64,000 nucleotides of DNA, taken from Flavobacteriales bacterium. GTDB taxonomy: Bacteria; Bacteroidota; Bacteroidia; Flavobacteriales_D; Crocinitomicaceae. The translations under genes and the position numbers were made by a program. Below, one piece after another: positions 1 to 9,700 of the stretch (position 1 is the stretch's first letter; each line of letters opens with the position of its first letter). The notes under the pieces were generated by a model. That model was given only the letters and a program-made list of their open reading frames with translations. It had not been told where the DNA came from and searched no databases. The stretch lies in NCBI GenBank assembly GCA_018883325.1, contig VEQH01000010.1, positions 1-64,000 on the forward strand, given 5' to 3'.

Positions 1-111
1 GAAAACACACAAATGGCTATGTTCTAAAAAGAGGGAGGTGGTTTTTTCTGAAAATTAATTTTAGCCCTTAAAATCAAACAGTTAGTGCTGAAACAAAGCA
101 TTTTTTGATTT

Positions 112-378
112 TTGTCGGTCGGTAGTGCTTTTTTATATCTAAATGGTGATTTTTCAGATGTTGAAACAAGCAATGGTTTCGTTGTGTTTTTTGACCATGT
201 GCTCACTTCTCCAACACACTTAATTTTTGACAATTACCAAAATCCACTTCACACGCTTTCAATTACAAATTTATTTCTAGTTTTCTCTTTGATTTGGATT
301 TTCTTCATCGGTTTGATATTGGCTTATACCGTAATCAGACTGTCAATATCTAGAAGAAATAGCAATTACGAATATTGA
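112..378 (+). CDS. Doubtful small membrane ORF at the left edge
   Basis: The first 391 bases hold no gene I recognise. The only open stretch is this 88-codon plus-strand ORF. It begins at TTG directly after an in-frame stop and encodes a soluble first half and one strongly hydrophobic segment near residues 52-76, followed by a basic tail (RLSISRR). There is no visible promoter box or ribosome binding site. It converges on the minus-strand O-antigen-ligase-like gene, 13 bases before that gene's stop. It could be a small membrane protein, a decayed gene end or chance. I give no function. Confidence 0.2.
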   Translation: MSVGSAFLYLNGDFSDVETSNGFVVFFDHVLTSPTHLIFDNYQNPLHTLSITNLFLVFSLIWIFFIGLILAYTVIRLSISRRNSNYEY

Positions 379-391
379 ATAAAACAACAAT

Positions 392-1831
392 TTAGTTGTT
401 GAGCTTCTTTCCCTCTTTTAATTGGATTTCCATCACTATCACCATTGCACACATTGCCCAAATGGGAACGGCAGCCTTATCTGTATCTAGAAAGTTATTC
501 AAAAATGCGTGTACAAAATAAGTGGTTTGGGCAGCTATCATTCCCATAAGTAAAACGCGACTTTTTTTATCTGTGAGTGGTAGTTTGTTATAAAGAGAAA
601 CCATTGCATAGAAAATAGCAACAACAATCCCTAAAAAGCTAAGCAATCCCATTATCCCCATTTCAGCAAGCGCACCCAGGTATTCGCTATGTGCATTTCC
701 CATGTCACCGAAGTTTGTTGAAATAATCGTAAGGTTTTCAGGTTCTTGGAAAGGCGCGTATTCAAAGGCATAAGTTCCAGGTCCATAACCAAAAATTGGA
801 CGTTGTTCAAACATTGCAATGGCGCAACTCCAACGATTTATGCGTTCCAAATTAGAGGCATCAGTTGTAACATTGGTGGCGCTTTGCAAACGTTCGTCAA
901 AGGATTCAGTGGTGTGTTCGTATTTATTGCGTCCCAATTCCATTTGAATTTGATCCCATTTGTAAAACCCTATTATCAAAGCAATGATTCCTATTCCTGC
1001 TAATATTTTGAAATTGATGCGGTAATAAACGACCAAGCAAACTATAGAAGCACAAATTATGCTCAACCATGCAGCTCTTGTGTAGGAATAATACAAACCA
1101 ACGAGAACTATTGCAATTAAAACGATTAAAATTGCTTGCGTCAAAGGACTGTGTTTTTCTGCAAAATAGATGGAAATTACAATAGGTAGAACAAGTGCCA
1201 CAATTGCTCCATAAATCGTGTGGTCTTTAAAAAGTGGCCACATCACCCAATGCCCTTCTTTTTCGCCAAAACCATACAAACTATGATGAGCAAGGGAATA
1301 GATAATGGCAATACAAGTCGCAATAACAAATAACCAAAGAAATTGCATTCTGCTTTTTTCTTTTTGGAAAAAGTGAGTTCCAAATAGAAGAACAGGAACA
1401 ATAAACCACAAGCGTGCAATTAAAAACTTAAACGAAACAAGTGGGTGACTACTGGTTATTGCAGTAACGATGACTACCAACAAATAGAACAATACGGCAT
1501 GAATAATTGGATTTCTCCATATTTCTTTGCGCAAGAATGGACTTTGGATTTCCATAGCTACGAGAAGTAACATCATGCCAAAAAGCAAAGGTTCAGTTGG
1601 TAGAAACAAACCAAAACTTTGGGTGAATTCTTCGATATTTACAGAAAGTGGGGTAAGGAAGGCAAGTGAAATGAAAACCTTTTCGGTTTGATAAATCGCA
1701 AAATAAACCAACAATAATCCAAGGGGAAACAGGGTTAATTCAGCTGAATCTTGCCAAATTAAAACACCAAAAATAGCTGCTAAAATAGTGGCTAAAACGA
1801 ATGGAATTGTTGCATTTGCAATCGAACGCAC
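392..1831 (-). CDS. O-antigen ligase / polymerase-like membrane protein (Wzy_C family)
   Basis: The 479-residue polytopic protein has about ten or more hydrophobic segments. A long extracytoplasmic loop (about residues 295-385) lies before the last membrane spans and contains RWSCAIAMFEQRPIFGYGPG, followed by a HSEYLGALAEMG stretch. That layout, with the periplasmic loop and the conserved RP.FG.G and H..YL....G motifs, is typical of the WaaL/Wzy_C superfamily, which joins or polymerises lipid-linked glycans at the outer face of the inner membrane. Its start touches the stop of the Wzz-like gene upstream (shared base 1831), so the two are almost certainly cotranscribed. Whether it is a ligase or a polymerase cannot be told from sequence alone. 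Confidence 0.85.
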   Translation of the reverse strand: MRSIANATIPFVLATILAAIFGVLIWQDSAELTLFPLGLLLVYFAIYQTEKVFISLAFLTPLSVNIEEFTQSFGLFLPTEPLLFGMMLLLVAMEIQSPFLRKEIWRNPIIHAVLFYLLVVIVTAITSSHPLVSFKFLIARLWFIVPVLLFGTHFFQKEKSRMQFLWLFVIATCIAIIYSLAHHSLYGFGEKEGHWVMWPLFKDHTIYGAIVALVLPIVISIYFAEKHSPLTQAILIVLIAIVLVGLYYSYTRAAWLSIICASIVCLVVYYRINFKILAGIGIIALIIGFYKWDQIQMELGRNKYEHTTESFDERLQSATNVTTDASNLERINRWSCAIAMFEQRPIFGYGPGTYAFEYAPFQEPENLTIISTNFGDMGNAHSEYLGALAEMGIMGLLSFLGIVVAIFYAMVSLYNKLPLTDKKSRVLLMGMIAAQTTYFVHAFLNNFLDTDKAAVPIWAMCAMVIVMEIQLKEGKKLNN

Positions 1832-2826
1832 TATGCTTTCAATTTAAGTTCTTGAATTCTTTGTCTGATTAAAAGGAAGAAAATAGAAAAAATCAATCCT
1901 CCGATAGTTGCAACAAGTACAATTATCATTCTTTTAGGTTTTTCTTTTCGGTCGGCAACAACTGCTTTTTCAACGACAAATTTATGGTTGAATGCAGCGT
2001 TGGCATCAGATTCTGCTTGTTCATAAGAAACACGGAATTCTTCAATTTTGATGATAAGCTCATTTCTTGTGTGTTCAAGTGCGTCGTAAAGAGAACCTAA
2101 CTTTGTGTTGATTGCAATTCTTTCTTTGATTTCAGCTTTTTCAGCCGCATTATTTGCATCAACAAGCGCTTGGAATAAATTGGAACGAATATCGTTTGAA
2201 ACAACACCTAAATTATTAAGGCTGTCTAATTGAAATAGAATTAAATCTTTTTGTTGTACTAATTGAGCCATTTTACGTTTATTCACCTCAAATGCCGGAA
2301 TAGTTCGTTCTTTAATCATTTCGTTTTTAACAGTATCAATTAAATCAACGATTTCATTTGCCATTTTTGCTGCTAATTCAGGGTCTTCGTCGAGTACGTC
2401 AATTTGGATAGATCCGAAACGTGTACGCGTGAATGAAAAATTACCGTTATAAGCTTTGTTTAACTTATAGTTTTTGTTCACATCGTCTTTTGAAATCTCG
2501 TAATGATCGAGTAATTTATATTTGTTGACAATCTTATCGCGAATACGTGATGATTGAAGGATTTGAACCAATTGTTCAGCTTGCTCTTCTTCACCAAAAT
2601 CCATTGCTGCTGCTTTTACATTTCGTTGCTCCGAAAAAGAAACGTTACTAGATGCAGCTGGAAAAACGATTGCTGTTGAGAGATAAAGTGGAGTAATTAA
2701 CAGAGAAACAATTACCGCAACAACGAAAGAAACTGAGGTGATGATTATGATTGGTTTGCGTTCTTGCCAAATAAATTGAACTAAATTATTGCGTTCTTTT
2801 TCTAAGTTTAAATCTTGTTTTTCCAT
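1831..2826 (-). CDS. Wzz/GumC-like polysaccharide chain-length determinant protein
   Basis: The 331-residue protein has the Wzz topology: a short cytoplasmic N-terminus, a membrane segment near residues 27-47, a large alpha-helical periplasmic domain rich in Lys/Glu/Ala (about 50-290) with coiled-coil character, and a second membrane segment near 299-320 with a basic cytoplasmic tail. No tyrosine-kinase domain is fused. Proteins of this family set polysaccharide chain length by working with a Wzy polymerase in the inner membrane, which fits the overlapping downstream ligase/polymerase gene. A 146-bp gap separates it from the flippase gene upstream; I see no clear terminator or promoter there, only a weak inverted repeat (TTCAATT/AATTGAA) at 2953-2970. 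Confidence 0.85.
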   Translation of the reverse strand: MEKQDLNLEKERNNLVQFIWQERKPIIIITSVSFVVAVIVSLLITPLYLSTAIVFPAASSNVSFSEQRNVKAAAMDFGEEEQAEQLVQILQSSRIRDKIVNKYKLLDHYEISKDDVNKNYKLNKAYNGNFSFTRTRFGSIQIDVLDEDPELAAKMANEIVDLIDTVKNEMIKERTIPAFEVNKRKMAQLVQQKDLILFQLDSLNNLGVVSNDIRSNLFQALVDANNAAEKAEIKERIAINTKLGSLYDALEHTRNELIIKIEEFRVSYEQAESDANAAFNHKFVVEKAVVADRKEKPKRMIIVLVATIGGLIFSIFFLLIRQRIQELKLKA

Positions 2827-2972
2827 ATTAATTATTGCCCCGCGAAGTTACTATTTTTATAAGCGATAACAAGTAAAACTTAAAAATCAGGAATTTATTT
2901 GATTCAATTGTTTTTTATGTTAATCTGACCGCGAAACAGCACCGTAGGTAATTTCAATTTTAGAATTGAATC

Positions 2973-4400
2973 TCAGGTTTTTATTAAAAGGGATTTCAAA
3001 TTATTGATTTGAATAAACGAAAGTAAAAACAATAAAACAGTGCCAGAAGAAATTTGAATTAGCAAAACGTAATCACTTTTTTTGAATAAATAGCGAATAA
3101 GAAGCAATGTACAAATTAAGATTACATAGCGTAGAACAAGCTTCCAATTGATTTTAATTTCAAATAAACGCAAGCAATAAACAAATTGAATAATAGAAAT
3201 AAAAGTTTGCGTAATAAAAGCAGTGAAAGCAGCTCCGGGTGCACCATATATTGGAATCAAGTAGTAATTGACAATCACATTTATTATTATTCCAAAAAAT
3301 GAACTTATGTTCAAAAATCGCAAGTTTCCGTTCGCAGTAAGAAGTGTCCCAAAAATAAAATTCAAACAAATCGAAAGAAAACTCAACATCAACCATTGAA
3401 AAGCAGGAACCGCTTCGGAGGCATGGTCGTAAACTAAGTTTAAGAGATAATATCCATTTGTTATGGCGATAAAAACGATTACAATCGAACCGCCCATTAA
3501 CAAATTGCCTGCATTGCTTAATAATTCAACGATTGATTCTCTTGATTCCTTGAGTTGTTTTGAAAACATAGGGAACAATAAATTTGCGAAAATCATCCCG
3601 AACATAAAAAGCGCATCTAACAAACGAAACCCTTGTGCATAAATCCCCGATTCGTAAGCGCCATTTGGATGGATTCGTTCCAGCATAACTCCATCAACGC
3701 GCGTATAGAGCAACATTAAAACAACTAAAAGCGCATAGGGAATACTTTTCTTAACGATAGAAAAACTAAAAGGAAAATTCCATTTGAAAAAAGGTTTTTC
3801 AATATGTTTTAATAGTAAAATGAGAGCAACCAAAAGCGTAATTCCATAACAGAGCATCTGTACCCAAATAAATAATTCTATGGAAATTTTGAAACCGAAT
3901 TGCGGGACAAAAAGAATTGCGCTACCAAAAATGATAAGTAAGGTTCTGTCTAAAACCGACATCAACGCATCATATTTGAAAAAGTGAAATCCAGAAAAAT
4001 GACTTCTACAATAGGCTGTCGTCATAATAAGAAACTGATTGATTCCGAGCAGTCCGAGTAGATAAAGTTGATAGCTATTGTAGCCAACAAACAAGGCGAA
4101 AATTAGCGCAGAAAGGATGTAAAATCCAAAAAGGAGGACACGAAAACTAATGATTTTACCGAAGTAGGTTTTAGCTTCTTCAGGGTTTTGAGCAATGCTT
4201 TTAACCGTGTAGTTATTGATTCCTAGGTCCAATAACATATTCAAAATAACAGAAAAGTTGAGTAGCGAAAAATACAATCCGTATTCTGCGGCCCCAACTC
4301 TGTTTTGTACTGTTGCATCTATTCCAAAAAGCGCCAATGGTTTAATCAATAAATTGAGAAAAATCATCAACACTAAATTGGAAAAGAAAACGCGTTGCAT
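2973..4400 (-). CDS. Wzx-like polysaccharide flippase (MATE/MVF superfamily)
   Basis: The 475-residue protein is nearly all hydrophobic, with 12-14 predicted membrane helices. The opening RVFFSNLVLMIFLNLLIKPL and NRVGAAEYGLYFSLLNFSVI resemble the first helices of polysaccharide-biosynthesis flippases, which carry undecaprenyl-linked repeat units across the inner membrane. It sits 8 bases after the response regulator gene on the same strand, and the Wzz-like and ligase-like genes follow, so it is probably the export step of a surface glycan pathway. No glycosyltransferases lie in this window, so the glycan itself cannot be inferred. Confidence 0.85.
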   Translation of the reverse strand: MQRVFFSNLVLMIFLNLLIKPLALFGIDATVQNRVGAAEYGLYFSLLNFSVILNMLLDLGINNYTVKSIAQNPEEAKTYFGKIISFRVLLFGFYILSALIFALFVGYNSYQLYLLGLLGINQFLIMTTAYCRSHFSGFHFFKYDALMSVLDRTLLIIFGSAILFVPQFGFKISIELFIWVQMLCYGITLLVALILLLKHIEKPFFKWNFPFSFSIVKKSIPYALLVVLMLLYTRVDGVMLERIHPNGAYESGIYAQGFRLLDALFMFGMIFANLLFPMFSKQLKESRESIVELLSNAGNLLMGGSIVIVFIAITNGYYLLNLVYDHASEAVPAFQWLMLSFLSICLNFIFGTLLTANGNLRFLNISSFFGIIINVIVNYYLIPIYGAPGAAFTAFITQTFISIIQFVYCLRLFEIKINWKLVLRYVILICTLLLIRYLFKKSDYVLLIQISSGTVLLFLLSFIQINNLKSLLIKT

Positions 4401-4408
4401 TAAATAGT

Positions 4409-5107
4409 TTACCCTTTTATAATAAGTTTAAAACCAACACCATGAATATTCATGATTTCAATGCTTTCATCCTCTTTTAACAACTTGCGTAATTTCGCAA
4501 TGTAAACATCCATACTTCTTCCGTTGAAATAATTGTCATCTCCCCAAACAGCACGAAGTGTTGCTTGACGATCGAGAATTTCGTTTTTGTTTTTCACCAA
4601 CAATTGAAGTAATTGATTTTCTTTGGTAGTTAACTTTTTAATTCCATCTACAAGGTGAAGCGTACTTAATTCAGGTTCATATTTGATTTTCCCAACATAC
4701 ATCGCTTCGTTTACATCCTTTGTTTCAGGAGCAGAACGACGTAAAATTGCTTGAATTCGCGCTAATAACTCTTCCATAGAAAACGGTTTTGTCATATAGT
4801 CATCAGCACCAATGTCGAAACCTTGCAATTTATCTTCTTTCATTGCTTTAGCAGTCAGGAAAAGAATAGGAATTTGTTTGTCTAATTCTCTAATTTCTTT
4901 TGCTAAGGTAAACCCATCCATTTCTGGCATCATTACATCGAAAATCAAAAAGTCGAATTGAGTTTTGTTTCCATTGTATTTTTCGTAAGCTGCTTTTCCT
5001 GTGCGAGCTAATGTAACTGAAAAACCTTTACCTTGAAGGTAAGCATAAAGCAATTGCCCTAAGTTTTCGTCGTCTTCAGCAAGTAAGATATTTAATTTTT
5101 TTTCCAT
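4409..5107 (-). CDS. OmpR-family response regulator
   Basis: A 232-residue two-domain regulator. Residues 1-120 form the receiver domain with the acidic pair E11-D12, the phospho-acceptor D57 (FDVMMPEMDG), T85 and K107 (TKPF). Residues 135-232 form an OmpR/PhoB winged-helix DNA-binding domain (TTKENQLLQLLVKNKNEILD ... RSMDVYIAKLRKLL). Its start overlaps the end of the sensor kinase gene by 16 bases, so the pair is translated together and should act together. The flippase gene follows after 8 bases, so the regulator may be cotranscribed with the surface-polysaccharide genes. It resembles Bacteroidota RprY-like regulators; that name is only a family guess. Confidence 0.93.
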   Translation of the reverse strand: MEKKLNILLAEDDENLGQLLYAYLQGKGFSVTLARTGKAAYEKYNGNKTQFDFLIFDVMMPEMDGFTLAKEIRELDKQIPILFLTAKAMKEDKLQGFDIGADDYMTKPFSMEELLARIQAILRRSAPETKDVNEAMYVGKIKYEPELSTLHLVDGIKKLTTKENQLLQLLVKNKNEILDRQATLRAVWGDDNYFNGRSMDVYIAKLRKLLKEDESIEIMNIHGVGFKLIIKG

Positions 5108-6732
5108 TTTCTTTTTGTATTAAAGGTTACGGTGAAAGTTGTTCCCTCACCAAATTGACTTTTCACATTTATTTCCCATCCGTATTCTTCACAAATAGAT
5201 TTTACATAACTTAAACCAAGACCGAATCCTTTAACGTTGTGGACATTTCCAGTCGGAACGCGATAAAGTTTATCAAATATCTTTGGTAAATGTTCTTTAT
5301 TAATTCCAATTCCCTTATCAATAACGCTTAATTGTAAACCTTTAGTATTTCGTTCCAAAAATAGTTTTATTTCTGGCGTTTCTTTACTGTATTTTATTGC
5401 GTTTTCAATGAGGTTAGCTAGTAAATTCGTTAAGTGCATTCGATCTGCAACAAGATGAAAATCATTTCCAATAAATTCCGTTGTTATTGTACCGTTTGTT
5501 ACCTGAAGTCTAAACTTAGCATTTTCAACCAAACCTAAAATCAATTCTTTCACATCTATATCTACATGATTGTGTTGAATTTCTCCTTTGTCAATTACAG
5601 CACTGTGTAAAATACTTTCCACCAACAATTCCAGTCTTTTATTTTCTTGGTGAATCATTTTAACAAATGGAGAAATGGTTTGCTTACTATTTTCATCTAC
5701 CATATCTGAATCTCCTAAAGCCTCACAAGCCAAGGAAATGGTAGAAATTGGTGTTTTAAATTCATGCGTCATATTTGATATGAAATCTGACTTTAATTCT
5801 GAAAGTTTGCGTTGTTCTAAAATTGTTCTAAACATAAAGACCAATGCAATTATAATAATCACAACAAGTAGAATTGTAACGAAAAATGAAGCTTTCATTT
5901 CTTTGAAAATGAAGGCATTTCGATTTGGGAAGTATAAATGCAAGTATAAATCTTCATCCAATACATTACTTGGAAATAAATTTATTCTGCCACATTTTGT
6001 TGAATCTAAATCGTTTTTTAAAGTCGAGGGAGCAACATCAAAATTGATGATTCTACCATATTCATTGGTTATCATAAAAGAATACTTCTGAGGCAATTCT
6101 TCTTTTTTCAATTCCATACGAATAATTGAATCCAAAAAGATTGCATCAATTCTTCGTTGAGGAGTTTCATACATATTATCTCTAAAAGCTTGAATCATCA
6201 TTTCGTTGACGAATTTTGCCTTTTTAAAAATATGTTGTAGTACTTTTTGATTTAATTGAATCGCAATCGCAGAAGAATCTTTGTGTGCTATTTGACCTGA
6301 TTTACCTTGAAATAAATCACGCATTTCACGAACATCTCTTGCAAGTACCTTTTGTTCAGACCGAACACCAGAAATAGAATCAAATGCATCACCTTTAATC
6401 ACAAGGTAATTTTCCATTTTTCCATTTACCATAATTACGGTATCTTGAATGGAAATGGATTCTTGAATAGGCATTAAGTTTTTGAATTCTTGTTTTAATG
6501 CGTCTTTGTATTGCCCACTGAAATCTTTATTGATGATATTCATGTAGCGTTTATAATCCTCTGCCTTCTCGTGTCTGAAAGCAATTTTATCCAAACAGTT
6601 ATTTAGATTTTGACGAAATTGAATGTTTTTTCGTTCATACAACTGAATCATTTGAAAAGTCTGAATAATAAATAGACTTAACACAGAAATAGTTAACAAT
6701 ACAGTAGCAATACTTAATCGTATTTTTTTCAT
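5092..6732 (-). CDS. Membrane sensor histidine kinase
   Basis: The 546-residue kinase has a membrane helix near residues 8-28, a periplasmic sensor region of about 250 residues with no domain I recognise, a second helix near 283-303, then HisKA and HATPase_c domains. The H-box MTHEFKTPIS carries the phosphorylatable His near residue 323. The N-box is NLLANLIENAIKYS, G1 is DKGIGI and G2 is GFGLGLSYV. All catalytic motifs are intact. It overlaps the response regulator gene by 16 bases. It lies 65 bases downstream of the giant secreted-protein gene on the same strand, with no clear terminator between them, so read-through is possible. Confidence 0.93.
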   Translation of the reverse strand: MKKIRLSIATVLLTISVLSLFIIQTFQMIQLYERKNIQFRQNLNNCLDKIAFRHEKAEDYKRYMNIINKDFSGQYKDALKQEFKNLMPIQESISIQDTVIMVNGKMENYLVIKGDAFDSISGVRSEQKVLARDVREMRDLFQGKSGQIAHKDSSAIAIQLNQKVLQHIFKKAKFVNEMMIQAFRDNMYETPQRRIDAIFLDSIIRMELKKEELPQKYSFMITNEYGRIINFDVAPSTLKNDLDSTKCGRINLFPSNVLDEDLYLHLYFPNRNAFIFKEMKASFFVTILLVVIIIIALVFMFRTILEQRKLSELKSDFISNMTHEFKTPISTISLACEALGDSDMVDENSKQTISPFVKMIHQENKRLELLVESILHSAVIDKGEIQHNHVDIDVKELILGLVENAKFRLQVTNGTITTEFIGNDFHLVADRMHLTNLLANLIENAIKYSKETPEIKLFLERNTKGLQLSVIDKGIGINKEHLPKIFDKLYRVPTGNVHNVKGFGLGLSYVKSICEEYGWEINVKSQFGEGTTFTVTFNTKRKWKKN

Positions 6733-6797
6733 AGGATAAGCACGAATCTAAAGATTATTCGAGGACGACAGGGGTTTGCTTAACCTTTTTTAACAAG

Positions 6798-9700
6798 CTA
6801 CTTAATCAAATTAACGTGACCACTTATTGTTTTAGATCCTGCAGAATTTAAACTTCTAAAGTTAATTCGGTAAACATAAGTTCCTTGTTGAACATCGCGA
6901 CCTTCAAAACCATAGCTTCCGTCCCAACCTTCGAGATGGTTTGTGGTTTCAAAGATAAGTTCTCCCCATCTGTCATAAATTTGAAATAGATAATTGTGAA
7001 AATCAATTCCTGAGGTAAAAATTGGTAGAAAAACTTGGTTGTGTTCATCCGCATCTGGGGTAAATGTATTCGGTATGTAATATACAACAGGTTCTTTGTA
7101 TGTGATAGGTAATTGATATTCAGCCGTACATCCGAAAGAAGAAGTAACTGTTAAACTTACAGTGTAACCATTTTCTGTGCCTTCAAAATAATGCATTGGA
7201 CCCGTTAATTGACTGAATGAATTATCTCCAAAATCCCACTCATAAGATACAGCACCTGTGGAAGTATTTACAAAATTGATAGTTTGATTAATCTCTGTAA
7301 AAGTTGGAGGGTTTGCTTCAAAACTTGCAATTGGTGGATTTTCCACACAGATAAATGCACTTTGTGAATTTGATCCGATACAGCCATTTGCAGTAGTTGA
7401 AAGTGATACATCGTAACATCCAGCCTGATTGAAAACATAGGTTACTGAATCACAATCATACAATTGTGAATTAGTATTTAATGCCCAAACACAATTGCTA
7501 ATATCGTTAGTTGCCTGTGTTGTATTGTAGAATGTAACTCGCAATGGTGCACAGCCTTCAGTTACACTTGCAGTAAAGGATACATTTGGTGTTTCACTTA
7601 TGGTTACAACTCCTGTTGAAATAGTACTTGTACAACCTTCTAAAGTTGTGTACGTTGCAGAATAGGTACTTGTGCTCAATGGAGAAACAGTAATTGAAGC
7701 GGTTGTTTCTCCTGTTGGAATCCAGTTAAAAGTTCCTCCAGGAATAGAAGGTGTGGCGTTTAAGGTGAAATTTTGACCTGTACAAATTGAACCACTGTTT
7801 ATTGTTAAAACTGGAACAGGATTTACAACAACCGTTGCTGAAGCTGAAGGACTAGAACAATTATTTAGAGTATAAACAACTGAATAATTACTTGTTGTAG
7901 TTGGATTTACAGCAATAGTTCCTGTTGTTGAACCTCCTGGTGACCAAACATAGGTTCCTCCTGTCAAATTTGGAATTGCAATTAAATCAATTGTTTCTCC
8001 AGCACAAATTGTTTCACTAGCAATAGTTACTTGAGGTATTGGATTCACAGTTACAGTGGTGTTTGCGGTTGCATTACAACCATTTAGCGTATAAAGTACA
8101 TTATAAGTTGAGGTAGAAGTAGGGGAAACAACGATGCTGTTTACATTTTGAGCATTACTCCACAAATAATTTCCTCCAATTGGGGTGGCATTTGCCGTGA
8201 TTGTTGTTGTTTGACCATTACATATTGTACTACTATTTACTGTTATTACCGGCGTTGGATTTACAGTTAATGTTGTTGAACCCGTTACAGAACAGTTGTT
8301 AATCGAATAAGTAACTGTATAGTTTGTCGTTGTACTTGGGTTGACATTTATTGAAGAAGTTGTTGCACCAGTTGACCAACTGTAGCTTCCACCGTTCACG
8401 GATGGTGTTGCTACGATGCTACTAGAACTACCAGAGCATATTGTTGGACTTGTAATTGATATAGTTGGAGTTGGATTGACTGTAATTGTTCCTGATGCAA
8501 TTGCAGGTGTACAAGCACCAAGTGTATAGGTAACAGTGTACGTTGTTGTAGTTGTTGGATTTATTGTGTAAGTTGACGTGTTTACTCCAGCAGACCACGC
8601 ATAATTTCCACCAGGTAGGGATGGAGTTGCAGTTAATGTATTTGTTTCACCTGAACAAATGGTTATTGAATTAACAGTTAATGTTGGCGCTGGTGTAACT
8701 GTTACCGTCGCAGATGCAGTTGCTGACGTACAAGCGCCTAATGAGTATGTAACTGAATAAGAAGTTGTAGCTGTTGGATTGACAGCAATTGAATTCGTTG
8801 TAGCTCCAGTTGACCAAGCGTAAGTTCCTCCTGTTTGATCTGGAGTTGCTGTTAATGTATTTGTTTCACCTGAGCAGATTGTAATTGGGTTTATTGCAAC
8901 TGTTGGCGCTGGATTCACGGTTACCGTTGCCGTAGCAGTTGCTGGTGTGCAAGCTCCTAATGAGTATGTAACTGAATAAGAAGTTGTAGCAGTTGGATTG
9001 ACTGAAATTGAATTTGTAGTTGCACCAGTTGACCAAGCGTAAGTTCCTCCTGTTTGATCAGGAGTTGCTGTTAAATTTCCTGTTTCACCTGAGCAGATGG
9101 TAATTGGGTTTATTGAAACAGTTGGCGCTGGATTTACGGTTACCATTGTAGTTGCAGTTGCTGGTGTACAAGCACCTAACGAATAGGTAACGGAATACGT
9201 TGTGTTGGTCGTTGGATTAATTGAAATACTTGCCGTGGTTGCACCAGTCGACCAAGCATAAGTACCTCCCGATTGGTCAGGTGTTGCGGTTAAAGTGTTT
9301 GTTTCTCCTGAGCAGATGGTAATCGGGTTTATAGAAACAATTGGTGCTGGATTTACAGTTACAACCGCAGTCGCAGTTGCTGGCGTACAAGCACCTAATG
9401 AATAAGTAACGGAGTAAGAAGTTGTAGTAGTTGGATTTACAGCAATTGAATTTGTAGTTGCACCAGTTGACCAAGCATAAGTTCCTCCTGTTTGGTCAGG
9501 TGTTGCTGTTAAAGAATTTGTTTCACCAGAACAGATGGTGATTGGGTTAACAGTAATGATTGGTGCTGGATTTACAGTTACAACCGCATTTGCAGTTGCT
9601 AGCGTACAAGCACCGATTGAATATGTAACGGAGTAAGTTGTTGTAGTTGTTGGATTGACAGCAATTGAATTCGTTGTAGCTCCAGTTGACCAAGCGTATG

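Noticed and set aside
24-233. Minus-strand ORF of 69 codons at the left edge
   Set aside because: Low-complexity Lys/Ser-rich translation with no start context and overlap with a second ORF; no support.
2953-2970. Terminator after the flippase gene
   Set aside because: The stem is short and AT-only (ttcaatt/aattgaa) and there is no T run after it on the minus strand.
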